From Staphylococcus sp. KG4-3 (GTDB taxonomy: Bacteria; Bacillota; Bacilli; Staphylococcales; Staphylococcaceae): a stretch of DNA of 64,000 nucleotides. Within the stretch, counting starts at the first letter, position 1. Every line of letters begins with the position of its first letter. The position numbers were made by a program, and so were the translations under genes. The DNA is taken from the NCBI RefSeq assembly GCF_033597815.2, contig NZ_CP166245.1:2356001-2420000 (forward strand), given 5' to 3'. This document shows positions 1-8,292 of the stretch, in pieces. The notes beneath the pieces were generated by a model. That model was not told the DNA's origin and did not search any database. It worked only from the letters and a program-made list of their open reading frames with translations.

Positions 1-410
1 CGATGACCTTGTGTTAAGGCATATTTTATCGTTCCATATCCTCCCATAGAATGGCCTGCAATAAAGTTATCCTCTCTCTTCTGTGATAATGGTAAGATTT
101 GATGTGCATAATCTAATACTTCTAATACATAGTCAAAGTATTTATGACCAAATTTCATATTACTATAACCACTATGGTCAGCGTTAGGCATAATAACTGC
201 AATTTGATGGTCATTTGCATAACGTTCAATACTTGTATAGCGCATATAAGAAGTTTCATCACTTGATAAACCGTGTAACAATAACATTGTCTTTAATTGT
301 TTAGGCTCTATCTTCGTATTAAAATAACTAACATCTTCAGGTAAAATTGCTATAAATTGGTGGTTCATACCAATAGTTTTGGATTTGTAATTTATCGTTA
401 ACAACGCCAT
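1..410 (-). CDS. Esterase family alpha/beta hydrolase (partial, 3' end outside window)
   Basis: The minus strand reads from an ATG at 408-410 to the window edge, giving about 136 residues of an alpha/beta hydrolase of the esterase D / tributyrin esterase (EstA, FrmB-like) family. Visible marks are an oxyanion-region LLLHGLSS segment near residue 45 and the nucleophile elbow GHSMGG near residue 120, which supplies the catalytic serine. The acid and histidine of the triad would lie beyond the edge. It starts 18 bases after the opuCD stop on the same strand, so it may be read through from opuC. The physiological substrate cannot be told; a short-chain acyl ester is likely from the family. Confidence 0.8.
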   Translation of the reverse strand, partial: MALLTINYKSKTIGMNHQFIAILPEDVSYFNTKIEPKQLKTMLLLHGLSSDETSYMRYTSIERYANDHQIAVIMPNADHSGYSNMKFGHKYFDYVLEVLDYAHQILPLSQKREDNFIAGHSMGGYGTIKYALTQGH

Positions 411-428
411 ATCATTTCACTACTTTCA

Positions 429-1121
429 TTACTGATTAATACCCTGAGGTCTATGCTTTTGTTTCTTCTGTGTTCTAGTCGTGGGGTCTAATCGTTTTTC
501 TAATAATCTTAATACGACATCTATTAAAATTGCAATTAATGCAATAGGTATAGCACCAGCTAAAATAAATGTTGTGCCATCTGTAGCATTTGTCCCACGG
601 ATTACAATATCACCTAAGGTCGGTGCGCCAATAAATGACCCCACAGCGACAACTCCAATAGCTACAACAAGCGCAATTCTTAGTCCGCCTAAGATAACAG
701 ATAAAGCTAATGGTAACTCTATCATACGTAAGACTTGGTTACGTGTCATACCCATACCTTTACCGGCATCTTTAATATTTTCATCTACGCCCACGATACC
801 TGTAAAAGTATTTTTAATAATCGGTAATAAAGCGTATAAGAATACCGTTACTACTACTGTCGTTGGTCCTAGGCCCATAACTAACATCAAAATAGCAAGC
901 ATTGCTATAACAGGTACAGTTTGTATAATATTCGCAATCGTAATAATCGTCCATGATAGTTTCTTATATCTAGCTATAATAATACCTAGCGGAATACCCA
1001 CAATTGCTGCAAACAACACGCCATACACAGACATAAGTAAATGCTTAATAAATAAATCCCAAAGGTAGCCAAAGTTTACTGAATAATATTCGACTAATTG
1101 CTGTAATAAATTACCCTCCAT
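429..1121 (-). CDS. opuCD: Glycine betaine/carnitine/choline ABC transporter permease OpuCD
   Basis: A 230-residue inner-membrane permease with five to six hydrophobic segments and the binding-protein-dependent transport (BPD) loop that docks to the ATPase (DAGKGMGMTRNQVLRMIELP, about residues 117-136). It is the last gene of the opuC cluster and its ATG overlaps the opuCC stop in a TAATG junction at 1121, so translation is probably coupled. It pairs with OpuCB to form the channel that imports quaternary amine osmoprotectants. The highly charged C terminus (KKQKHRPQ) is normal for the family. Confidence 0.93.
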   Translation of the reverse strand: MEGNLLQQLVEYYSVNFGYLWDLFIKHLLMSVYGVLFAAIVGIPLGIIIARYKKLSWTIITIANIIQTVPVIAMLAILMLVMGLGPTTVVVTVFLYALLPIIKNTFTGIVGVDENIKDAGKGMGMTRNQVLRMIELPLALSVILGGLRIALVVAIGVVAVGSFIGAPTLGDIVIRGTNATDGTTFILAGAIPIALIAILIDVVLRLLEKRLDPTTRTQKKQKHRPQGINQ

Positions 1122-2065
1122 TAGTTTTGACCACCCTTCTTATCATTTTCAAAATAGTTATGTTTTTTCAAGAAGTTTTCTGCAACAACTGCCGGCTCTT
1201 TGCCTTTACCATCAGCTTGATAATTAAGCTCTTGCATTTCACTTGTTGAAATCTTCTTCTCTAACTTATTAATAATCGGTTTTAATTCAGGATATTTATC
1301 TAATAATTCATTTGTTGCTACCGAACTAGCTGCATAAGGTGGGAAAAAGCGTCTATCATCTTTCAACACTTTTAAATCATATGCCGCAATTCTCCCATCT
1401 GTTGAATACCCTACTGCTACATCGAGATTTTTAGAATTTAATGCATCATATACTAAACCAATTTGCATCGGTCTAACTGTATTAAATTTAAATCCATATT
1501 CTTTCGTAAACCCTGGATAACCGTCACCTTCCCGATTTAACCATGAACTATCGACACCTAGTTTTAATTCATCACTATGTGCTTTCAAATCAGAAACTGT
1601 TTCCAAATTATATTTTTTAGCTGTTTCTTTTGTAACCATAAACGCATATGTATTTGCAAAACCATATGAATTAAAGAACGTTTGATTAAATTTCTTTTGG
1701 AAACCTTCTTGGGTAGCTTTCATTGCTTTTTCGGGATCTTTAATAGGATCTTCATTTAATGCACCTGTTAAGTCTGTACCATTGTAACGAGCACCAGACA
1801 TATTTGCATCACCATTTACAAGAGCGTTGTGCTGGATTGTACTCGATCCTAAGTTATTTATTAATGTTGGTTTAATCTTTCCATCTGTATCATGTTCTAT
1901 TAAAAGTCTCAACATATGAGACATAATTTGTGATTCACTCGTCGCAAGCGCTGTAATCTTGACTTCGTTGTCTGAGCTATTTCCACCTAAACCGGGTAAA
2001 CTACATCCAGATAACACCGTCAGACACAGTACAAGCGCGATACAATACTGTTTCAATCGTTTCAT
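1121..2065 (-). CDS. opuCC: Osmoprotectant-binding lipoprotein OpuCC
   Basis: A 314-residue substrate-binding lipoprotein. The signal peptide ends in a lipobox LSGC (residues 18-21), so the mature protein is lipid-anchored outside the membrane. The rest matches the OpuAC/ProX type II fold that binds glycine betaine, carnitine or choline in an aromatic cage; Trp175 in the SSWLNREGDGYPG stretch lies in the expected area. It sits between the two permease genes as in Bacillus and Staphylococcus opuC operons. Which solute is preferred is not visible; the neighbouring carnitine genes make carnitine a good guess. Confidence 0.93.
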   Translation of the reverse strand: MKRLKQYCIALVLCLTVLSGCSLPGLGGNSSDNEVKITALATSESQIMSHMLRLLIEHDTDGKIKPTLINNLGSSTIQHNALVNGDANMSGARYNGTDLTGALNEDPIKDPEKAMKATQEGFQKKFNQTFFNSYGFANTYAFMVTKETAKKYNLETVSDLKAHSDELKLGVDSSWLNREGDGYPGFTKEYGFKFNTVRPMQIGLVYDALNSKNLDVAVGYSTDGRIAAYDLKVLKDDRRFFPPYAASSVATNELLDKYPELKPIINKLEKKISTSEMQELNYQADGKGKEPAVVAENFLKKHNYFENDKKGGQN

Positions 2066-2080
2066 AATGTCCTCCTTAAT

Positions 2081-2716
2081 TTATCTGGATACTTTTAATC
2101 CTTTTGGCACTGCCCATTTTTCAACTAATGATAGTAATAGATCTACAATTAATGCTAATGCTGTGACAAGCACTGCAGCACTTACAATCATCAATGGATC
2201 GTATAAGTTTAATCCGTTAAATACAAAGTCACCTAAACCGCCGGCGCCGACATAACTCGCAAGTGTAGCCCAGCTGATTACATAAACTGATGATAATCGA
2301 ATACCACCTAAAATCAACGGTAAGGCTAATGGCAATTCCACATCTTTCATTAATTGAAAACGTGTCATACCCATGCTTATTGCCGCTTCTTTAATATTAC
2401 TATCGATATTTTTAACACCTAAAACAGTATTATTTAATATTGGTAAAAGTACATAGATAAATAAAGCTATGATTGCTGGTAATTTTCCCACGCCAAAAAT
2501 TGGTATCATGACCGCAAGTACAGCTAATGTAGGAATCGTTTGTAATACACCAGCAACTGTAAGCACAATGTTTGAAGTTCTTTTCATCTTGGATAGAATT
2601 ATTCCTAAAGGCACAGCTACTACAATGGCGATTAGCAAAGCGATCATTGAGATATAAAAGTGTTCTACTGTTTTAGAAATCAGTTGACCACCATATTGCT
2701 CTATGAATTGTTTCAT
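2081..2716 (-). CDS. opuCB: Glycine betaine/carnitine/choline ABC transporter permease OpuCB
   Basis: A 211-residue permease paralogous to OpuCD (shared ISMGMTRFQLMKDVELPLALP docking loop near residues 121-141 and the same set of membrane helices). Its start overlaps the opuCA stop by one base (TAATG at 2716), and opuCC follows after 15 bases. It forms the heterodimeric membrane channel with OpuCD. Confidence 0.93.
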   Translation of the reverse strand: MKQFIEQYGGQLISKTVEHFYISMIALLIAIVVAVPLGIILSKMKRTSNIVLTVAGVLQTIPTLAVLAVMIPIFGVGKLPAIIALFIYVLLPILNNTVLGVKNIDSNIKEAAISMGMTRFQLMKDVELPLALPLILGGIRLSSVYVISWATLASYVGAGGLGDFVFNGLNLYDPLMIVSAAVLVTALALIVDLLLSLVEKWAVPKGLKVSR

Positions 2717-3900
2717 TATATATCAGCTCCTACATTATCGGGCTCTACAATTGCAGCTTCAGTAGCACTAACATCCTCATCTAATTCTCCCCAAATACTG
2801 TCATAAACGATATCTACTAAATTGGCTCTCGTAACTAATCCAATCAATGTTTTACCATCACTATCCACTACTGGTACATTTCTTACATTTCTCTTAAGGA
2901 TTGTACGAACAGAGTCTTGTAATTTACTGTCTATTCTCACTCTATAAATATCACGTTGCATCATATCAATAAGATCCTTACGCGTTCTTAAACCTTGATT
3001 GATATCTTCAATATCTAAGTAACCTAATAATCTGCTATTGTTACCTACTACAAAAATAGTATCGACACGACGTGCCCTCATAATTTCTACTGCTTCATTT
3101 AATGTACTATCTGCATGTACTGTAACTGGTTTAATCATCGCATCTTTAACTGTACGCATGTTAGGTCTATCTTGTATTAATCTGTTTTGACCAATAAAGT
3201 CACGTACAAAGTCGTTTGCTGGATGACGTAAAATATTGTCGGGTGTGTCATATTGAACCACTTGACCTTCTGACATAATACAAATTTTGTCGGCTAGCTT
3301 GATAGCCTCATCCATATCATGAGTGACAAATATAAATGTTTTACCTAGTTTTTGTTGTAACTCTTTAACTAAATCTTGTAGCGTGTCTCTAGTAATTGGA
3401 TCCAATGCCCCAAAAGGCTCGTCCATCAGAATAACATCTTGTTCAGCCGCCAATGCTCTAACAACACCTATACGCTGTTGTTGACCACCAGAAAGTTGTG
3501 ATGGATATCTATCTAAAAATTCTTCAGGTAAGTCGACTAATTTAATTAATTCTTTTGCTTTTTTTTCTTTCTTTTCTTGTGACCATTTCAATAACTTAGG
3601 TACTAAAACAATATTTTCCCTAATAGTCATATGTGGCATTAATCCAATTTGTTGTATAACGTAACCAATTTTTCTACGCAATTCCACTGGATTCATCTTA
3701 CGGACGTCTTTGCCATTAATTGTAATTTGGCCTTCAGTTGCTTCTATCATTCTATTTATCATTCTTAAGGCAGTTGTCTTACCACTACCACTCGTACCAA
3801 TAAATGCTATAAATTCACCAGATTCAACCTCTAATGAAATGTTATTCACAGCTTTTTTACCGCCGCCATAGACTTTAGATAAGTTTTTAATACTTAACAT
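2716..3900 (-). CDS. opuCA: Osmoprotectant ABC transporter ATP-binding protein OpuCA, with C-terminal CBS pair
   Basis: A 394-residue ATPase and first gene of the opuCABCD operon. Walker A GTSGSGKT is at residues 35-42, the signature LSGGQ at 136-140, Walker B VILMDE at 156-161, and the H-loop VTHD follows. After about residue 255 come two CBS domains (HADSTLNEAVEIMRAR..., then SKLQDSVRTILKRN...), which in OpuCA/OpuA sense ionic strength or cyclic-di-AMP. Staphylococcal OpuCA is a known cyclic-di-AMP target. The AAAGGA ribosome site lies about 8 bases before the ATG. Long upstream region 3901-4186 carries an inverted repeat described separately. Confidence 0.95.
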   Translation of the reverse strand: MLSIKNLSKVYGGGKKAVNNISLEVESGEFIAFIGTSGSGKTTALRMINRMIEATEGQITINGKDVRKMNPVELRRKIGYVIQQIGLMPHMTIRENIVLVPKLLKWSQEKKEKKAKELIKLVDLPEEFLDRYPSQLSGGQQQRIGVVRALAAEQDVILMDEPFGALDPITRDTLQDLVKELQQKLGKTFIFVTHDMDEAIKLADKICIMSEGQVVQYDTPDNILRHPANDFVRDFIGQNRLIQDRPNMRTVKDAMIKPVTVHADSTLNEAVEIMRARRVDTIFVVGNNSRLLGYLDIEDINQGLRTRKDLIDMMQRDIYRVRIDSKLQDSVRTILKRNVRNVPVVDSDGKTLIGLVTRANLVDIVYDSIWGELDEDVSATEAAIVEPDNVGADI

Positions 3901-3945
3901 GGGTCAATTCCTTTCTATGTATATATTCAATTTCAACTATTTCCT

Positions 3946-4025
3946 AATAAATTTAGGGCTACCTGTGGATGTTATACAAATCCTAGAATAAGTAAAAACA
4001 TGAGCACATATAGCCCTAATTTATT
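3946..4025 (-). promoter_or_regulatory. Inverted repeat in the opuC leader/promoter region
   Basis: Two arms, 3946-3961 (AATAAATTTAGGGCTA) and 4011-4025 (TAGCCCTAATTTATT), are complementary apart from one extra A, with 49 bases between them. They lie 46-125 bases before the opuCA start. In RNA this would make a long hairpin; in DNA it could be two half sites for a regulator. A weak promoter candidate upstream on the minus strand is TTGTTT, 17 bases, TATCTT. The rest of 3901-4186 shows no gene. Confidence 0.4.
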
Positions 4026-4186
4026 CATGTTTCGCTAAATACAACTAAATAAATAGCCGTTTTTGCTTAGATATTTTATCAACCTATATATAACAAGATA
4101 CATCAATTAATAAAATTAAACAATTTATAATAGTGAACTTTGTTTCCCAACACATTCAAAAAACCTTTTATTCAATAGCTTAAAAT

Positions 4187-4660
4187 TTATTTTCGTTTGA
4201 TTCCAATATGATGCCCAAGTTCTTCAGGTTGATGTTGAATTAATGCACTATCTGCATAAAATTCAACTGATTTTCTAATAGTTTCTGGAAATGGCTTCGG
4301 TTTATTAGATTCAGTATCCATACCCATTAGCATCACTTCATATGTCGCACATCTGTCATTTTGCCCATTTTTTAATGTCATAAATACGTGTAAGCGCTTC
4401 GCATCAAAATCAAACAATTCTACTGTGACAGTGATGGGCTCATTTACTTTTATTTCTTTTAAATACATCACGTGATTTTCAAGTGTGAATATTGTATATT
4501 TCAATTGTTCAATCGCTTGTAGATCTAATCCCAAAGTAGCTAACCAAGCGTCTGTTGTATCGCTGAATACTCGATTATACTCAGCATCATTCATATGACC
4601 ATTATGATCTACCCAAATTTGTTTTACTGTTGTCGTATATTCAAAAAGTGATTGAGTCAT
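4187..4660 (-). CDS. cdhB: Betainyl-CoA thioesterase of the carnitine pathway (hot-dog fold)
   Basis: A 157-residue 4HBT-type hot-dog thioesterase; the DHNGHMNDAEYNRVF segment near residues 18-32 carries the usual catalytic Asp/His/Asn region. In characterised carnitine gene clusters (Pseudomonas cdhABC) this family hydrolyses betainyl-CoA to glycine betaine and CoA. It starts one base after the stop of the L-carnitine dehydrogenase gene (TAATATG), so the two are translated together. The assignment rests on family plus this three-gene context; alone it would only be called acyl-CoA thioesterase. Confidence 0.8.
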   Translation of the reverse strand: MTQSLFEYTTTVKQIWVDHNGHMNDAEYNRVFSDTTDAWLATLGLDLQAIEQLKYTIFTLENHVMYLKEIKVNEPITVTVELFDFDAKRLHVFMTLKNGQNDRCATYEVMLMGMDTESNKPKPFPETIRKSVEFYADSALIQHQPEELGHHIGIKRK

Positions 4661-4661
4661 A

Positions 4662-5627
4662 TTAATACACCGACTGATTATTTCTTTTTTTCATTGAAGG
4701 TGACTCTTCTGGCCAGTATGTTTCTGCAAGTTGTTTCACTTTAACTAAAAATTCATTGCGTTTTTGGTCAAGTTCTGACATTGTTTGTCCTTGTGATGAT
4801 GATTCACATCCATTGACGACCTCATCATAAAGTTCTTGTGTTAATTCAGGAGCTAATAACTTAGTCCAAGGTTTTTTCAATGCAGGGCCAAATTGTTTTA
4901 ACATATGACGCATACCTCCCTCACCACCAGCTAAATGGAATGTCATAAACGGACCATATTGTGCATAACGCAATCCAGCTGCGTGGGTAAATGCTTTATC
5001 TACTTCTTCTGTAGTAGCAACGCCATCATTGACTATATGCAATGCTTCTCTCCATAACGCCTCCATTAGTCTGTCAGCTACATGTCCTTCAATTTCATGT
5101 CTCACATGTAGTACATCCATACCAATACTTTCGTAAATTGTTTCAGCTTTTACAGTTGTTTCTTCTGTAGTTAATTTACCAGGAACAATTTCAACTAATG
5201 GTAAAATATATACAGGATGGAATGGATGCGCTACCACTAGTCTTTCTGGATGTTGTAAATTCTTTTGTAATTCTGAAGGCATAATACCCGATGTACTAGA
5301 ACCTATTATAGCATCAGGTTTTGCATAGAAATCTATCTCAGTTAGTACTTGATCCTTTAATGATTCAATTTCCGGCACATTTTCTTGAATGTGATCTGCA
5401 TCTTTAACTGCTTCTTCTAAATGAGGAGTGAACGTTAAATTTTCTAAAGAGGCATTTTCTGCTAAACCAAGTTGTTCAGCATATGGCCAATTTTGTTTTA
5501 CTTGTTTCAACATACTTTCATATGCATTTTCACTCGGATCAGTCGCGATGACTTCATGTCCATGTGCTAATATTCTTGTAATCCAACCACTACCAATTAC
5601 ACCTGTACCTACAACTGCAAACTTCAT
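4662..5627 (-). CDS. cdhA: L-carnitine dehydrogenase (3-hydroxyacyl-CoA dehydrogenase family)
   Basis: A 321-residue NAD-dependent dehydrogenase that oxidises L-carnitine to 3-dehydrocarnitine. The Rossmann motif GTGVIG is at residues 7-12 and an acidic residue at 30 (IATD) fits NAD rather than NADP. The middle has the conserved HPFHP segment around residues 138-142, as in 3-hydroxyacyl-CoA dehydrogenases. Its ATG overlaps the cdhC stop as ATGA (5624-5627), and its AAGGAGG ribosome site lies inside the cdhC end. Length and neighbours fit LcdH/CdhA well. Confidence 0.87.
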   Translation of the reverse strand: MKFAVVGTGVIGSGWITRILAHGHEVIATDPSENAYESMLKQVKQNWPYAEQLGLAENASLENLTFTPHLEEAVKDADHIQENVPEIESLKDQVLTEIDFYAKPDAIIGSSTSGIMPSELQKNLQHPERLVVAHPFHPVYILPLVEIVPGKLTTEETTVKAETIYESIGMDVLHVRHEIEGHVADRLMEALWREALHIVNDGVATTEEVDKAFTHAAGLRYAQYGPFMTFHLAGGEGGMRHMLKQFGPALKKPWTKLLAPELTQELYDEVVNGCESSSQGQTMSELDQKRNEFLVKVKQLAETYWPEESPSMKKRNNQSVY

Positions 5628-6514
5628 TTTGTACCTCCTTGTGGTGCTCTAAGCTGATACTTTTCACGCGCCTCTGCCGGTGTCATCGGCTCAATATCTA
5701 AACCATTTAGTATTTCTACTGCTTTTTCAACAAGTTGCTCGTTAGAAGCTTTTACGCCTTTTGCTAAATATAAATTGTCCTCTAAACCAACACGAACATT
5801 ACCACCACGTTTTGCTGCTTCCTCTACTGTTGGAAATTGCATTCTTCCAATACCAAATGCTGACCAATCTGCATTTTCAGGTATACGTGTTTTAAAATAT
5901 TCGATGGTTTCTGGATCATTTTCAGCGCCCCATGGAATACCTAAACAGAATTGGAATAGCGGCGTCCCTTCAATAAATCCTTCATTTATCAATTGTTTTG
6001 CAAAAGAAATATGACCGCTATCAAAACACTCTAATTCTGGTTTAACACCTGCATCCTTAACTAATTGCGCTTGTTTTCTCAACCAATCTGCAGGACTTAA
6101 ATAAATAGCGTCACCCATATTGACACTACCACAATCTAATGTACACATCTCAGGTAATAATGTGCCAACTGGTTCATGTCGCTCATCAGGGGTTTGCATA
6201 TCAGATCCTTTCTCTGCTTTATATGGATCTTCGAGGCTTGGAATGAAATCTCCGCCTCCACCTGACGTAATATTAATAATTATATCTTCATCTGCTTCTC
6301 TAATTAGTCTTACTGCTTCCCTAAAAAACTCCACATCATGACTAACCCCCCCTGTTTTTGGGTCTCTCGCATGAATATGTGCTACAGTAGCACCAGCCTT
6401 CGCACATTTAATTGCAGAATCAGCAATTTCTTGTGGCGTCACAGGGACATGCTTATTTTTATCTACAGTATCTCCAGCACCTGTCAATGCTGCTGTTAGC
6501 ATAACTTTTTTCAT
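5624..6514 (-). CDS. cdhC: 3-dehydrocarnitine cleavage enzyme (BKACE family)
   Basis: A 296-residue beta-keto acid cleavage enzyme (DUF849, BKACE). The zinc ligands HIH are at residues 46-48 followed by ARDP, and GGGGDFIPS and FCLGIPWGAE segments match the family. In the carnitine pathway the enzyme combines 3-dehydrocarnitine with acetyl-CoA to give betainyl-CoA and acetoacetate. It is first in the operon, with a TGGAGG ribosome site and its own promoter/operator at 6550-6581. BKACE enzymes have many substrates; the flanking carnitine dehydrogenase and thioesterase make dehydrocarnitine the likely one. Confidence 0.87.
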   Translation of the reverse strand: MKKVMLTAALTGAGDTVDKNKHVPVTPQEIADSAIKCAKAGATVAHIHARDPKTGGVSHDVEFFREAVRLIREADEDIIINITSGGGGDFIPSLEDPYKAEKGSDMQTPDERHEPVGTLLPEMCTLDCGSVNMGDAIYLSPADWLRKQAQLVKDAGVKPELECFDSGHISFAKQLINEGFIEGTPLFQFCLGIPWGAENDPETIEYFKTRIPENADWSAFGIGRMQFPTVEEAAKRGGNVRVGLEDNLYLAKGVKASNEQLVEKAVEILNGLDIEPMTPAEAREKYQLRAPQGGTK

Positions 6515-6549
6515 TGATATAAACCTCCAAGAGAGTTTTTAATACATCG

Positions 6550-6581
6550 GTTAGTGTACCAACTGGACGGTTTAGTTTCAA
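6550..6581 (-). promoter_or_regulatory. Promoter of the carnitine operon with TetR-type operator
   Basis: On the minus strand a -35 TTGAAA (6576-6581), exactly 17 bases, and a -10 TACACT (6553-6558) lie about 40 bases before cdhC. The -10 is covered by a 14-base dyad GTTGGTACACTAAC (6550-6563), pattern GTTnGTnnACnAAC, which is the style of many TetR-family operators. The tetR gene is directly upstream, so repression by it is a natural inference; nothing similar was found before tetR itself. Confidence 0.6.
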
Positions 6582-6599
6582 GCCCTTGAAAATTAAAAA

Positions 6600-6637
6600 A
6601 AAGGAATAATCAACTTTAAATTGTCGATTATTCCTTT
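6600..6637 (-). terminator. Intrinsic terminator of the tetR gene
   Basis: Perfect 12-bp stem (AAAGGAATAATC with GATTATTCCTTT) followed on the minus strand by a run of eight T. It separates tetR transcription from the carnitine operon promoter. Confidence 0.85.
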
Positions 6638-6707
6638 AGTAACAGTACTTAACGTAGTTTCTTCATTTTATTATTTTTTTATAAATTACATAGACTCAAA
6701 GAATAAT

Positions 6708-7256
6708 TTAGTCGTTTTTATCAATTTGAGTATATTCCGTCAATCTATCCAAGACTTTTTCTCTCATCGATTCATCTAAATTATCTAAACCGAAAATTTC
6801 TGACAACCATAATCCATCAACTGCCAACCTAATTATAGTTGCGTCTACTTTATCTAAACCATCATTTTCAATTTTCTGTTGCCACTCTTTGTATGTGTCT
6901 TGTAATGGTAATAGTAAATTACTGTTTATGCCTTGGGCAGCAAGCATACCAGATGTAATCGAACCGTTTTCAGCACGATGTTCACGAGTTGCTTCAATAA
7001 AGGCACGAACCCATTTACCGCTCCCATTATTATCTTTTTCTACATGTTCATTAACATTATTGCGATATAGTTCATCTGCATGGTCAACGAGTCCTTGTAT
7101 TAACGCAAATTTGTTTTGAAAATGATACAATAAGCCGCCTTTACTAACACCAGCTTTTTTAGCAACAGCATCTAAAGTTAAATATTCACTACCTTGTTCA
7201 TCAACGATAGTTGCAGCTGCCTGTAATAATTGTATCCGTTTGGAAACTCTTGGCAT
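6708..7256 (-). CDS. TetR/AcrR family transcriptional regulator
   Basis: A 182-residue protein with an N-terminal TetR helix-turn-helix (about residues 8-55: LLQAAATIVDEQG, then AVAKKAGVSKGGLLYHFQNK) and a helical ligand-binding C-terminal part. It lies upstream of the carnitine operon on the same strand, separated by its own terminator and by the operon promoter. A dyad over that promoter's -10 box makes this protein the likely repressor, induced perhaps by carnitine or an intermediate; the ligand is inference. Confidence 0.87.
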   Translation of the reverse strand: MPRVSKRIQLLQAAATIVDEQGSEYLTLDAVAKKAGVSKGGLLYHFQNKFALIQGLVDHADELYRNNVNEHVEKDNNGSGKWVRAFIEATREHRAENGSITSGMLAAQGINSNLLLPLQDTYKEWQQKIENDGLDKVDATIIRLAVDGLWLSEIFGLDNLDESMREKVLDRLTEYTQIDKND

Positions 7257-7460
7257 TCATACACCTTCTTTCTCAATGTACTATCTGACCTGTTGTCGCG
7301 TAGTATTTTATATTCGAGCAAACTATATACGATAAACGAAAAAGTTGCAACTCTATCTTTCTATAACTTCCAAATTAAAGACATAAGTATATTATCATAT
7401 TTGCTAAAATAATTTATTACATATATACTGCTATGACATATGTCACTATAAGGTTAATTA

Positions 7461-7493
7461 AAGGCCGAGACATTAAATTTAAGCCCCGGCCTT
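7461..7493 (-). terminator. Terminator downstream of the DUF1801 gene
   Basis: Stem AAGGCCG / CGGCCTT with a 19-base A/T-rich loop, then TTTAATT on the minus strand. It lies 21 bases after the stop at 7514. The stretch 7257-7460 shows no gene. Confidence 0.65.
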
Positions 7494-7513
7494 AGAACTA
7501 TACACTTTGAGAA

Positions 7514-8110
7514 TTATTTATCATTCATGCCTTTACCATTTAAAATATGATCTATATATTTCAGCACGCGATCCTCACGTGTTGAAGCTCTTTTAGCCTG
7601 GCCTATATAGTACATATATTGTCTTTGTCTACCAGGAGTTAATTGATAAAATGCTTTTTCTAGTTTTGGCATTTCATCTAATTTCGCTTGTAATTCTACT
7701 GGCATTTCGTAATCCTCTGTTTCTTTCATAGGTACTTTTTTGCCTGATTTTTCAATTCTTATGGCTTCTTCAATATACCATTTAATTTCTTCTCTACGTC
7801 TTTCTATTTCTTCTAAACTTTCAAAACGTAATTGTCTAGCTGCTTGTACATTTTTTGTTTGTTGAATCAACGTTTGATAAGGATCTTCCATAATAGCACC
7901 TTTTTCAAATAACAGTGCACAATAGTACTTAAAGTCTTGTACAATCACTACGTTTTTATTTTCTAATGTATAACAAGGATGCATCCATTTATAATTTTCA
8001 ACTAATTCAGTTTCTGTAATAATTTCACGCATCAATTTAAATTCATCTTGCCACTGTTTTAATTTATCAATAAATGCATCTACTTTTATATGATTTTGTT
8101 GATTTGTCAT
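7514..8110 (-). CDS. YdeI/DUF1801 family protein
   Basis: A 198-residue cytoplasmic protein combining a DUF1801-like N-terminal domain (YKWMHPCYTLENKNVVIVQDFKYYCALLF..., residues 40-70) with a YdeI C-terminal tail typified by AFYQLTPGRQRQYMYYI and QAKRASTREDR. Members are often annotated YdeI/OmpD-associated; no enzyme activity is established. It is monocistronic and divergent from the APC transporter. I see no unusual feature. Confidence 0.8.
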   Translation of the reverse strand: MTNQQNHIKVDAFIDKLKQWQDEFKLMREIITETELVENYKWMHPCYTLENKNVVIVQDFKYYCALLFEKGAIMEDPYQTLIQQTKNVQAARQLRFESLEEIERRREEIKWYIEEAIRIEKSGKKVPMKETEDYEMPVELQAKLDEMPKLEKAFYQLTPGRQRQYMYYIGQAKRASTREDRVLKYIDHILNGKGMNDK

Positions 8111-8292
8111 AATAATTGCACCTCATTATATTTTTAATTTATTTTCATTCTACTATAAGACACTCTATTTTTGCTATCATAGGCCATCTCATCCTTAAAC
8201 CAAGTTTTCCGATTGACGTACTATGAATTAAGTGCAAATTATGTTATGATTTTTTTAATATTTTTACAACTACATAATATAGAGGTGATTGA

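Noticed and set aside
481..1068. 195-codon open frame opposite opuCD
   Set aside because: Antisense shadow of a clear permease gene; composition and lack of ribosome site speak against it. The same holds for other long antisense frames, for example 8520-9140 and 10624-10983.
7257..7330. Second TetR operator before the tetR gene
   Set aside because: I looked for GTTnGTnnACnAAC upstream of tetR and found no acceptable match.
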